This document shows, piece by piece, positions 1 to 10,526 of a stretch of 64,000 nucleotides of DNA. The first letter of the stretch is position 1. Every line of letters begins with the position of its first letter. A model generated the notes under the pieces. That model saw only the letters and a list, made by a program, of their open reading frames with translations, was not told the origin of the DNA and searched no databases. Origin of the DNA: Actinomortierella ambigua (taxonomy: Eukaryota; Mortierellomycota; Mortierellomycetes; Mortierellales; Mortierellaceae); NCBI GenBank assembly GCA_016098155.1, contig JAAAJB010000007.1, positions 6,979 through 70,978 on the forward strand, in the 5' to 3' direction. A program made the translations under genes and the position numbers.

Positions 1-104
1 GGGGGCATTTTCCCCCCCCACAGGAAAGAAGAAAGGAGGGTTGTAGGGTGTTTTTTCCCGGGCGCGCTTTTTCTGTTTTTTTTTTTTTTTTTTTTTTTTT
101 GTAG

Positions 105-1429
105 GACTCAGATCTTGGAGACACCTTGGTTCATTGTGGTCACGAATCTTGACAACACATTCTTCTACAACAAAGAGACAAAGACCTCGCTGTGGGTGCC
201 GACGCCGGAGCTGGAGAAGGCCCTTGCGCAGATGGGCGACGCGGAGACGGAGAAGCTGAAGAAGAAGATGGAAGAGGAGGAAGAAGAAGCCAGGAAACAG
301 AGGGAACAAGAGGCGGCCCAAGCACGTGGAACAGAGTATGGCCCCTCATAACGACCGTTGATTTCGTCAGGGACTGTGTAAACGTTTCTTCCTAAGCAAG
401 AGTCCCTGGCAGCATTTACTGAAACGCTTCTTTCACCTCTCCTTTTTTTCTTGTTTTAGAATGACAGAGGACGATGTTGCCTGGCAGTTGGCCATGATGG
501 AGGACGGTGAGGATCTGGGCCAGGGCAACTATGACGAGGAGGATGAGTCGTCAGACGATGAGCAGATGAAAGAGCGCCTTCGGCAGTTACAAGGGCTTGG
601 GTCCTCAAGCGGCTCACAGGGATCGCGGTCGGCCATCTCATCGTCGTCTATGGCGGCTAAATACACTACTCAGGAAGACAAAGAGCAAGCCTTTATGACA
701 ATGCTGCGCGAGCGTGGCGTGACACAGTTTGACACATGGAGCAAGGTCCTGGAGCGGACGGAGGGCGATGCCCGCATGCTGTTAATAGCGGACAAGAAGG
801 CTCGACAGGATCTCTTTGATAACTTTTGTGTGATCAAATCCGAAGAAGTCGAGAAAGAGAGGAAGATGAAGGAGGAGCAAGAGGCCACAAAATCAAAGGA
901 CGGTGTCAAGGGCAAGGGCAAGGACAAGGACAGAGATGAGGGCGAAAGCGAGTCCAAGCTTTCGCAACCTGAAGAGGTGTACAGAAAGTTGATGGAGGAT
1001 TACACAACGGCCAACTCGACGTGGCTCGATTTTTACACAAAGTACCGTACGGATCCGCGGTTTTTGGGACTCAAGCCTGGTTCCTTGCGAGAGTCTATAT
1101 TCAGGCAGTATCTCGCGGATCTGAAGAAGGGCAAGATCAAGTCCAAAGCAGTGACCGCTGGAAAGGCATCCTCTTCGTCAAGTCGTGACCGAGGAAGCAG
1201 CGGTCGGGATCGCAAGTACAAGGCTACTAAGGACGAGATAGACGAGTTTACGAGCCTGCTGAAGGAAATCCGCAAGGATATCCTCTATGACCACAAAAAG
1301 TATGGCAAGGTTGAGTGGCGCTCCCTCAAGAAGCTGATTGACCGTGATCGAAGGTACGATGCTGTAGGCAGCTCGACCGAGCGTGAGTGGATCTTTGAAG
1401 AGTATGTCGATAAAGTTACCAAAGACTGA
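105..1429 (+). CDS. WW/FF-domain splicing or transcription-elongation factor (Urn1/TCERG1-like), 5' end outside window
   Basis: Best model: exons 105..336 and 470..1429, entering through an acceptor after a long T run (gtag at 101-104), so the start lies upstream. The first exon carries a WW-type module (PWFIVVTN...FFYNKETKTSLW) followed by a charged Glu/Lys helix. The second holds three FF-like segments: around TQEDKEQAFMTMLRERGV, around YRKLMEDYTTANSTW, and around KDEIDEFTSLLKEIRKDILY. WW domains bind proline motifs and FF domains bind phosphorylated CTD or splicing factors in Prp40, Urn1 and TCERG1; a nuclear role coupling pre-mRNA splicing to transcription is inferred. The junction is ambiguous because ACAGAG occurs at both intron ends (331-336 and 464-469); the chosen pair keeps phase 0. 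It converges on DBP9 with about 130 bp between stops. Confidence 0.75.
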
Positions 1430-1561
1430 TCTGGTCTGTTCACAAACACATTTCACTGCGGTGTATTACAAAATGCTGAATGGATGATGCGGGAAAATAC
1501 AATGCACGGGTGGTGGGGGATGCAATAAAAAAAGGAAGGGGGACTATTGTAGGCATTGTTT

Positions 1562-4050
1562 TTACACGTTGCGCTGACGCTTGGCACCGCCAGACTTCTT
1601 GCTTCCAGAGCTAAACTTCTTGAGCGGGTCGTTCTTCTTGCCTCCGGCGCCACCACCCTTCTTGCTCTGGCGAGCCTTACGGACCGAGTTGGCCGTCTTC
1701 TTCTTGTATGTGATGGGGCCCAAGAAAGCCTCGGCATTCTCTCCGACTTTTTGCGTAGAGACAGCTTGCACCTTGGGCATCATGTATTCTGGGACGTGCT
1801 TCATGTGCGGTTGGACCTTGGTAGGGTGCAGGGTCTTGTCGTGGCGCAAAAATTCGAGATCCTTGGGTCGATCCTCAAAATGCGCCTTGAGCTTTTCAGA
1901 GTTCAGCATCTCGGCCTTGAGTTCCTTGAGACGAGCCTCGCGGATCGCACCCTTGGTCACAGCACGCATGGCGTCCTCCATACGATACCGGAATCCCTGC
2001 AGCTGCTGCATTGGAATGGTATATGGGCTGATCTGGCAACCGGCAGCTAATTCATTGGTTTTGCGGATAAAAAAGAAGGTTAGCGTCATTTTCCATCACG
2101 AAACGCAAAATCGTAAAAGGCTGTGTTCCATGGGAAGGTAGTGCTGCCTTACCAGTCTGCTGCTTCATCACACGATCAAATGCTGCCTCGTCATTGTCAT
2201 TCACGCCACTACCGCTGCCACCGCCGCCAAAGATCTGACTGTTCTTGATCGTCTTTGCCTTCTCCTCGGCAGTGACAACAAAGCTCAAACTTGTGCCCAT
2301 CTGACCACCACGTGCCGTACGGCCGACGCGATGGGTGTAAGCTTTGGCTGTTGGTGGGAAGTCAAAGTTGACCACAGCCGCGACATTCACAAAGTCAATG
2401 CCTCGCGACACACCGTACTCCTGATCTTTCTTCTTTGACCCCTTCTTTGGCTTTGATGGTGTCGTTGGCTCCGGTTCCTTGCGCTTCTTGGGGTTGGTCT
2501 CTGTAGTATCCGACTTGACATCGCCTTGCATTTCTGCCAGTGCTGCGTTCTCGTCATCTTCGCCTTCACTGTCGCTCGCCTTCATCATCGCCTCCAGTTC
2601 ATCCTCGTCGCCATTATCGAGATCCTCCCCTTCAGAGCCCTCAAACTCCATCTCGATGTCGCCCTCTGGAACATTATCCTCCTCTTCTTCCTCCTCTTTG
2701 TCTTCGTCATCGCTGCCATCCGCCTCTTCTTCGTCCTCCTTTGTGGCTTCCTGAGACTCGGATTGTGTAGAGCTCTCTTCATCCTCCTTCTCGCCCTTGA
2801 GACCCGACTCGTCGGTGGCAATCATATAGTCGTAAATGCCCTTGTTGAACTCCTCGACGATATGAACGCGTGAGTTGAGGGGCAACTCCGAGTTCAAGAC
2901 GACGCTAGGGATCGTGAATTGTTCAAGGAACAGCTTGAGGCGATAGCAACGATCAATGTCATTCACAAAGATGATGACCTTGCCCTTAATCAGCTTGAGC
3001 TTGAGCAGGACATAGAGAATTAGGTACTTGTCGTTTTCGTTGCAGACCGTGTACAGTTGCTTCAGGTTGTCCCAGGTTGAGTCCATGGTCTTGTCCTCCA
3101 TTTTTAAAATGGCTGGCGAGCGCAGGACAAGCTGCTTCAGCTGGTCGACGTCGTTGCCCAGGGTAGCACTCATGAGGAAGGATTGGAAGATCCTTGGCAA
3201 AAAGGTTAACAGCTCCTTGACGTCCTCCTCGTAGTCGTAGTTGCATACCAGATCAGCCTCATCAATCACGAGTGTCTGGAAGTGAGTCTTCAGGTCCACC
3301 GCATTCATCTTGACCTGTGCCAGGATCCTGGAGGGGGTGGATACAATAATGTCGGGCTGTGTTGCCAAAAGCGGCCTATATGTATGGGATGAAATAAAAA
3401 AAAATCAATGAGAACGCAGTCCACTGTGACATCATGTTGTTCATATGGATGCCATTCTCATAACTGCAGGCTATGCATCACGTACTGTTGGACCTTGTCG
3501 TTCTGCTTGCCAGCGATGTTGAGAACATTAACGGATCGACCGCAGAAGAGGAGAATGTTCTGCGTGAAGGCTGTGACTTGTCCTGCAAGCTCCACTGTTG
3601 GAACCAAGACCAATCCTCGTGTTCCTGTCAGTTCAGGCGAGTTGGCTGGAAGGGACTATTCGATGAGGACAGACGAAAATAGTATATGTCAGGCGATGGT
3701 TGGTCACGTTTGGTCATTACAGTCAAGGGTGGCAAGTTGAGCTGCGAAATCAAAGGTAAACATACATCCTTGACAGCAAGAATCTTATGGACAAGAGGAA
3801 GCATGAAAGCAGCAGTTTTTCCACTGCCTGTCCTGGCTTTGGCAAGAATGTCCTTCCCTGCCAAAGCCATAGGAATAGAGGCGGCCTGGATTGGGGTGGG
3901 CTTGGTGAAGTTCAGCTTGGCCAGACCACGCAAAAGGCGGTCGTCGAGCCCCAGGTCTGCAAAGGTAAGGTTGGGGTCAACTGTATCTGGGCGGGTCTCT
4001 GCAGCCTCGCTTTCGGTCATTTGGACCGAGACAGGGTCCTTGTCGGCCAT
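1562..4050 (-). CDS. DBP9: ATP-dependent RNA helicase Dbp9/DDX56 (60S ribosome assembly)
   Basis: Model: complement of 1562..2046, 2153..3375, 3465..3655, 3766..4050, giving 727 aa with all phases consistent. DEAD-box motifs run in order: Q motif (FTKPTPIQ, residues 48-55), motif I ARTGSGKT (72-79), Ia PTVELAGQ, motif II VIDEAD, motif III SAT, STPSRIL, and [10 protein letters not shown] (motif VI). Between motif V (MIATDES) and the SRGIDF block sits a long acidic and Lys-rich insert, as is usual in the Dbp9/DDX56 group. The C-terminal tail (ISPYTIPM...[14 protein letters not shown]) matches that subfamily, which acts in the nucleolus in 27S pre-rRNA processing. Ia has Val where most DEAD-box proteins have Arg or Lys. 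The start at 4050 is chosen over an in-frame ATG 45 bases upstream because MADKD... begins the conserved part. Intron 2 uses an unusual GTTATG donor. Confidence 0.93.
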
Positions 4051-4144
4051 GGTGATGTGGTGAATGGAATGAGGGAGCTCGACCCACAACGGCATATTTT
4101 TTTTTGTGTTGTGTGGTCGCTACAAATGGGACTGTTTCTGTTAT

Positions 4145-4181
4145 GGATGTTACATATGATGCAGTATCGTATGTAACATCC
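4145..4181. promoter_or_regulatory. Imperfect palindrome in the DBP9/BET3 divergent promoter
   Basis: Two 16-base arms (4145-4160 and 4166-4181) are inverted copies with one mismatch, separated by 5 bases. The core arm reads GGATGTTACATA and its complement. It lies in the 196 bp between the two divergent start codons, next to an ATTGG (inverted CCAAT) at 4184-4188. A two-fold site bound by a dimeric regulator serving both genes is the simplest reading; a transcribed hairpin in a BET3 leader is also possible. The symmetry is seen directly; the function is inference. Confidence 0.6.
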
Positions 4182-4246
4182 TCATTGGTGGACAAGACCC
4201 TCCTCCATCTCGCCCTTGCAACTCCTCCATCAACACTACATCAGCA

Positions 4247-5167
<921 letters not shown>

Positions 5168-5441
5168 AGGTGGTGGATCGTGAGGAAAAATGAACCAACA
5201 TGTAGCATGCTTATGGAGGACTACCTGGTTATAAGCTGGTCGTCGTGAATACACACAGAAAAAGATACGGTTGTACGTGGATGCTCAGTTTATTGAGGAC
5301 TGCGGTGGTCGTTTGGCAAGAGGGACGTATCCATTCTCTCGTGTCATACGGAATTGTAGACAGCTCTTATTCCCACCAAGAGCATCTTGTGTTGTAAAAG
5401 TGCGGACCTCTACTCGATAAGAGGAAAAGTGAAGCTTGGCA

Positions 5442-6567
5442 TTAAACAACGTATCCTTCAGGCGCAGGAGCAATCATGTTATCGACACTTGGCTGGAGTT
5501 GCTCACCTTGATAGCCAATGCCCATCCGTCCTGCCCGAAGGACAAGTGAGATGACGTCAGGGATAGCAGCGTCCATACCAATAACGGTGATCTCCTCGTG
5601 CTCCTTCAATGATCTTGCAATCTAACATTGGGGCCATCCATTGTAGTGAAGGCAGGCGGTCAGATTATAGCAACGGCAGAAAGTGCTCTTAACCAGGGAC
5701 CAAGTCGTGTTGTCACCTTACCCAGTCAAGGTATGCATCTGACCCTTGTTCCATGACCGAAATCCCGTCTTTAACAACATGTCGTACTGGGTGGATGACA
5801 TCTGTCAAGCAGATGAACGTGGTCGCCTCCATTCCAGGCATGATATTGGACACCGTTCCCGAACGTGACCCTGCTGTGTTGGACACCTCACTCTCTGGGT
5901 TGACTGAGGATCGCCTGTTTATGCTCGAAGTTCCTGCATTAAATTTCTGCTTCGGCGCCGACTTCTTGTTACTGCTGATGGTACTGGCTCCGCCAGCACC
6001 ACGTTGATCCCTACTATCCGGAGCGACTACAGAAGTTGAAGACGACTTGGATCTGTTCAAAGGTGGTGCTGGCTGGGTTTGTCGTGTAGATTTCTCATTC
6101 TTCTGGGCAGCTCTACTCCTGGATCCTGATCCACGCGCCCCGCCACCTTGCGTGCTCCCGCCTGTGCTTTCTTGAATAGTCTCTGATGCAAGTGCACCAG
6201 CATGCGGGTCGTGATCTTTGCTGCCTTTTGATTGGACGGTGTTGTCCCTCGATTGCTGATGGTGTTGTTGGCTACGACTTTTGCCAAGAGTATCGCGTTT
6301 AGATTTGTTTGGTGTCGCTTCCTGATTGCCTTGAGTCTGTTTGTCTCCAGATCGGTGTGTGCTTCCTTGTTTGCTAGATGCCGGCGTCCGTCCTTTGGAT
6401 GCCTTCCCTGATGTTCCACCCCTCTCTGTAGGGCCTCGCTTGCCCTCCTTGTCGATGCCCCGTGTATTTGCAGCCGAAGCCTGAGGGGCTTCCGTAGCGG
6501 CATTTAGAACTGGCTGCAATGTAAAGCTTGGTGTGAACTCTTTTGCGCTAATGTTGAGGGATGTCAT
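5442..6567 (-). CDS. Basic low-complexity protein with possible Alba-like C-terminal domain
   Basis: Two exons, complement of 5442..5621 and 5722..6567, give 341 aa. Residues 1-250 are Ser/Thr/Gln/Lys-rich and look disordered. The last ~95 residues are compact: TFICLTDVIHPVRHVVKDG, then EQGSDAYLDW, and after the intron IARSLKEHEEITVIGMDAAIPDVISLVLRAG (quoted in parts: HEEITVIGMDAAIPDVI and LVLRAGRMGIGY). The alternation of strand, helix and an 'AI' turn is compatible with an Alba or Rpp20-like nucleic-acid-binding fold, but this is a weak, by-eye match. I do not recognise an orthologue. The divergent neighbour at 6714 starts 146 bp away. Confidence 0.6.
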
Positions 6568-6713
6568 GGTATATTGATGATTTAGAGGAGTGTTGCGAGA
6601 AGCGTTGATGCAAGTGCGTTGGCCCGTAGTTCAAAAAGGCAGTCACGCTGACCGCCGAAGCGGGCTGCTTCGCAAGAGCTCGAAGCGGGCTTGTTCTTAA
6701 AGACCCAACGGCA

Positions 6714-6878
6714 ATGCAACCCACCCCAGCATCCTCATCGGCAAGCAAGAGCTCAGGCAGCACACAGGTGTGCGACTCGGAGCCTCTCCGAGTATGCCTG
6801 GAGAAGAACAATGGCGACCGATCCAAGTGCCTGAAGGAATGGGAGGATTTCAAGGCTGCATGCAGCGCCAAAAAGTGA
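6714..6878 (+). CDS. 54-aa small cysteine protein, CHCH-like
   Basis: An uninterrupted 55-codon frame from ATG to TGA. The N-terminal 18 residues are Ser/Thr/Ala-rich. The rest contains four cysteines at 20, 28, 39 and 50 in C-x7-C-x10-C-x10-C spacing with the segment CLEKNNGDRSKC and an EWEDF helix. This resembles twin-cysteine coiled-coil-helix proteins imported into the mitochondrial intermembrane space by the Mia40/Erv1 relay (compare Cox23/CHCHD7), but those use CX9C spacing, so the family is not settled. Codons are G/C-ending as in neighbouring genes. It could have an upstream exon. Confidence 0.6.
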   Translation: MQPTPASSSASKSSGSTQVCDSEPLRVCLEKNNGDRSKCLKEWEDFKAACSAKK

Positions 6879-7276
6879 TCAGGTCTCCCTAGCAGCCATT
6901 GTAGAGTCCCCCCTCCATACTTTCATACCTTCTGTATGCTCTAAACGACCTAAATAGATTTACAATTCCTCCACCCGGCCGTTATCTCGTACTGTGCTTG
7001 TGTCCAAAGTCCCCCGCCACCAATTTTTTCCCGTACAGGCATCAGTACTGCATGTCGTGCCACGCCCACGCCCTTCCTTCCCTTCTCCACTGTTTCTGCC
7101 TTTCTCGGCGAGCCTCAGCGAAGGATGGGCTGAGCCTGTTTGTCTCCCAGGGGTGCCTTTGTTCGTAGAATTATCGGTCCTGAATTTTCCCTTTTCTGGG
7201 CGGGGGAGCTTGATACTTATGATAAAAACATCGCACACATCCCACTTTCACATTCATACTCCTATTCACATTCACA
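6879..7276 (+). other. Intergenic: leader/promoter of the stomatin-like gene
   Basis: No gene seen. The last 60 bases before the start are a C/A/T-rich leader (repeated CATTCACA-type words), common in this window before start codons. Confidence 0.5.
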
Positions 7277-9051
7277 ATGCTTCGAACTATCCAAAGACTC
7301 CCTACAGCCGCTCTTGTCACTCGAGTTGCCCAGCAGCAAGCGCGACAGGCATGTCCCTTTTCCTCATCGACGAACTGTCTCATGGAGGATTCCATGTCCG
7401 ACAGCTACACTTTCCCACCCTAACGCTGACTTTTCGTGCTATCCATTTCCCTCATTTCTCGTACGCGTTTCCATGACAATGCAAATGCCGCATATAGATT
7501 CTCCCTGCGGCTGCCAATGCCGCTCTGTTACGACGAACCTATGCCACAAAGTACACTGACGATATTTCGTACGCCAACTGGGGCGGTGGATCTAGTGCTC
7601 GCAAGTCGCTGCCCATGAACACGGTAGGTGTCTGACACTGTCGACCACACACCCCTCTCATTTTTTTTTGTTCTGTCGAGGGGAGTAGCGCTAACCAATC
7701 TGAGAACACGTGTTCTCCCTCCTCCATGGCTGCTTCAATAGATCGTCAAGTTTGTTCCCCAGCAGGAGGCATGGATCGTCGAGCGCATGGGTCGCTTCAA
7801 CCGAATCCTCGACCCTGGACTGCAGGTCTTGATGCCCTTCCTGGACCGCATCAAGTATGTCAAGAGCCTCAAGGAAGTCGCAATCGAAATCCCTAGTCAG
7901 TCTGCCATTACTCAAGGTATGCTCTTGATACTCTCTCTTTCTCTCTCCCTCCTAACCTACACCCCCTACTACGTATACCATCATCTCCCGTTGAATCGCT
8001 ACCCTGACATCTCGCCGAAAATTTATATCCCCCCCCCCTATAGACAATGTAACACTGGATCTAGATGGTGTACTGTATCTTCGCGTCGTCGATCCATACA
8101 AAGCATCCTATGGGGTCGAGGATGCCGAGTTTGCCGTGGCGCAGCTGGCACAGACGACGATGCGTGCCGAGATTGGTCAGATGACACTGGATCGGACGTT
8201 GGCCGAGCGTGCCCATCTGAATGCCAACATTGTCGAGGCCATCAACACTGCGGCTGCCGATTGGGGTATCCGCTGTCTGCGCTATGAGATTCGGGATATT
8301 CACCCACCAGCAAAGGTCGTTGAGAGCATGCACCAGCAGGTATCTGCTGAGCGTACCAAGCGTGCCCAGATTCTGGACTCGGAGGGTTCTCGCCAAGCAG
8401 CAATCAATGTCGCCGAAGGTCATAAGCAGGCCACCATCCTGCAGTCGGAGGCCGACAAGGCGGAGCAAATTAACAGAGCAGGAGGTAGGTGATCCGGACT
8501 TTTTTCTCACTGATATTACCATCTGGAGGATTGTTGTGGAGGGCGTCAAGGTATGGGTGCTTGGGGATGTCGCTCGATGGTTGAACTGCTGGTTAAACAG
8601 CTTTTTATACACCCATCAACAAACAAAAACACAAAAAATAGGCGAGGCCGAGGCTATTCTGCTTCGTGCACAAGCGAGTGCTGAAGGTATCCGCCGAATT
8701 GCTGACGCCATTGCTCAGAGCCCTGGTGGTCACCATGCCGTCTCTCTGACCGTAGCCGACAAGTATGTCGAGGCCTTTGCTCAGCTGGCCAAGGAAACCA
8801 ACACGCTCATCATCCCTGCCGCCGCAAATGATGCCGCCAGTATGGTTGCACAGGTAACGTGCCATTTCAGCCTGCATGATTAGAGAGTTTTTGTGGACAA
8901 TATGGTAGAGATCCATCAGAGCAGTGTTGCTGACCCTTATTATTGTGATTATGTTTTGTTCATGACATAGGCCCTGACGGTGTATGACAACATTACCAAG
9001 CAGCGCAAGGCCACAGAGTCTTCAGACTTCAAGGGTATCTCGTCGCAGTAG
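7277..9051 (+). CDS. SLP2: Mitochondrial stomatin-like protein (SLP2/STOML2-type prohibitin-domain protein)
   Basis: Six exons: 7277..7348, 7498..7623, 7742..7916, 8044..8484, 8642..8853, 8971..9051, for 368 aa. Residues 1-45 form an Arg/Ala-rich presequence (MLRTIQRLPTAALVTRVAQQ). The SPFH/band 7 domain starts at IVKFVPQQEAWIVERMGRF, continues through DNVTLDLDGVLYLRVVDPYK and GQMTLDRTLAER, and ends in the Ala/Glu-rich helix AEGHKQATILQSEADKAEQI. The tail (SLTVADKYVEAFAQLAKETN, then MVAQALTVYD) is typical of SLP2. The family scaffolds cardiolipin-rich inner-membrane domains and proteases. The first intron appears to be GC-AG (CAG then GCATGT), the only donor that keeps the frame into the next exon. 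Confidence 0.94.
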
Positions 9052-9197
9052 TACATTTTCTGTGAATCAAGTCACCGCAGCACTCTAGTTTCTTGCGTTG
9101 ATCAATACAACCCTCCGCTTCCCAAAAGTGTTTTTTTTTTGTATAATGTTTTATGTTACAAAGAAGTGCAGGGAAGAGCAACAAAGAGAGGCAGAGA

Positions 9198-9338
9198 TTA
9201 AGAGAACCAGCGGTGTCCACAGGCCTTATTGCAGCAGATATAGTACAGTGTCATCTTGATGTCCGTGCCATGACCCTGAGCTTGGAAGAACACCGCCTCC
9301 GGGTGACCGCACTTGGCGCATGGTTTCCTTGTCCGCGG
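9198..9338 (-). CDS. RPB9: RNA polymerase II subunit Rpb9, C-terminal exon only
   Basis: One exon on the minus strand, entered through the acceptor TTCTAACAG and ending at TAA. It encodes 46 residues beginning PRTRKPCAKCGH and containing the C-terminal TFIIS-like zinc ribbon: CAKCGH, EAVFFQAQ, MTLYYICCNKACGHRW. The PRT lead-in matches the DPTLPRT junction of Rpb9, which separates it from Rpa12, Rpc11 and TFIIS. The N-terminal zinc ribbon expected upstream (higher coordinates) was not found between 9339 and 10620 in any frame. It may lie in unrecognised tiny exons, be lost in the assembly, or be absent because this is a fragment. Confidence 0.8.
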   Translation of the reverse strand, partial: PRTRKPCAKCGHPEAVFFQAQGHGTDIKMTLYYICCNKACGHRWFS

Positions 9339-9572
9339 CTGTTAGAAAGAAAGAGAAAAAAGCGAAAACAAAAACAAAAAAGGCAAAAACGACCCGAGGT
9401 GAATCAAAAGCGTCATACTTGTAATGTAGCTCACGTAATAGCAAAAAAAAAAAAAAAAAAAAAAAAACGTAAAAAAAAAAAAAAAAATGGGTGGGTTGCC
9501 AAATAGAATATTCCGGACGCGAACAAAGTACGAAAAAGAAAGCAGCCCTCGACAAGGAGGCAAAAGATGAAT

Positions 9573-9642
9573 GCGTGGACCGGGAATCGAACCCGGGTCT
9601 ACCGCGTGGCAGGCGGTAATTATACCACTAAACCATCCACGC
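9573..9642 (-). tRNA. tRNA-Gly (anticodon GCC)
   Basis: The reverse complement folds as a tRNA: acceptor GCGTGGA pairs with TCCACGC, the D arm contains GGTTTAGTGGTA (A box), the anticodon stem closes a CTGCCAC loop with anticodon GCC, and the T arm holds GGTTCGATTCC (B box). No intron. CCA is not encoded, as in eukaryotes. Confidence 0.96.
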
Positions 9643-10516
9643 TTTGATGGAAATTTGAATTCTTGTGAGTATACGAAACAATTCGCAGTACATACGTAAA
9701 TTCATTCCAAACGAAGATCAAGCGTCAATTGCTGCTCGAGTTCCTGCCCGATCAGGTGGATCGGCCTCGTTTTCGGTGTTTTATATGTTGATGGCGCAAC
9801 AATCTTTGGAGTGCGGTCCTGGGGCGCACATTGGCGTTTTGTAGCCCATTTACCTTCAGTCTATTTATGTAGAAACCGTGAGATATGTTCCTTGCAGTTG
9901 AAAAAAAAAAAAAAAAACTCTAGTTCCTGCGTTAGCGTATCCAGACTCTGGACGATCTCCTCGTCCCTGACAATCCGGCACACTACAAAAACCTCAATTC
10001 CCTTTCAAGACGGGCGAGCCCCTCTCAGCCTGCTACCAGATAAAAAGGGCGCTTCACTTTAAACGAGTACCTTCTCTGCAACAAGGTCATCTTGGCCAGG
10101 TTCGACTATGCAGCCATTTTCAGGAGCCACGGAAAAGAACGCAACCCACTTCAAATTTCATGGGGGGTCACTCGTGCGGATCAATGTCCAGAATCTTGAT
10201 TTCTCCTTCCTAATTAGACGCGTGCACAGAGGTGCGTGCCCACGCACAGTCGCAAACGTTCACGGTGTGACGAGGATAGCCGACCAAAAGGGAGACACAT
10301 ACTTGCCGAAGGCGGGAGAGAAGACGGGGAGTATGATGGAGGGTGTTGGAGATGTTAACGGTTAGTTGATGAGGGTGCCTACGACATGCACCTAGGGCCA
10401 CGTCCCTGTCACGAGTTTGCAGGGAGCTGGAGGTCCGGAAGGCAGTCGGCGGTTGCGGTGGCTAGCATGAGAATCATGCACTTGACCCCCGCAACGTTTT
10501 TTTTTTTTTTTTTTTT
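9643..10516. other. Unresolved patch with coding-like signal on both strands
   Basis: On the minus strand, 9702..9860 is a 53-codon open exon candidate bounded by an acceptor (AAATAG) and TGA, encoding a Thr/Pro/Lys-rich tail that ends IGQELEQQLTLDLRLE. On the plus strand, 9936..10199 is a frame with G/C-ending codons (TLDDLLVPDNPAHYKN, later EYLLCNKVILARFDYAAIF) broken by one TAA at 10041-10043 with no GT donor between. The two signals are mutually incompatible as one gene. A decayed gene fragment is possible; chance is not excluded. Confidence 0.25.
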
Positions 10517-10526
10517 NNNNNNNNNN
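10517..10526. other. Assembly gap (10 N)
   Basis: Ten undetermined bases directly after a run of about 19 T. The gap probably marks an unresolved homopolymer or repeat; its true length may differ. Confidence 0.99.

Noticed and set aside
8221..8883. 220-codon frame overlapping the stomatin-like gene
   Set aside because: Shadow of the real frame; it runs through an intron and has no family features.
10108..10365. 85-codon plus-strand frame near the assembly gap
   Set aside because: Overlaps other open frames in the same patch; no motif and no clear splice context.
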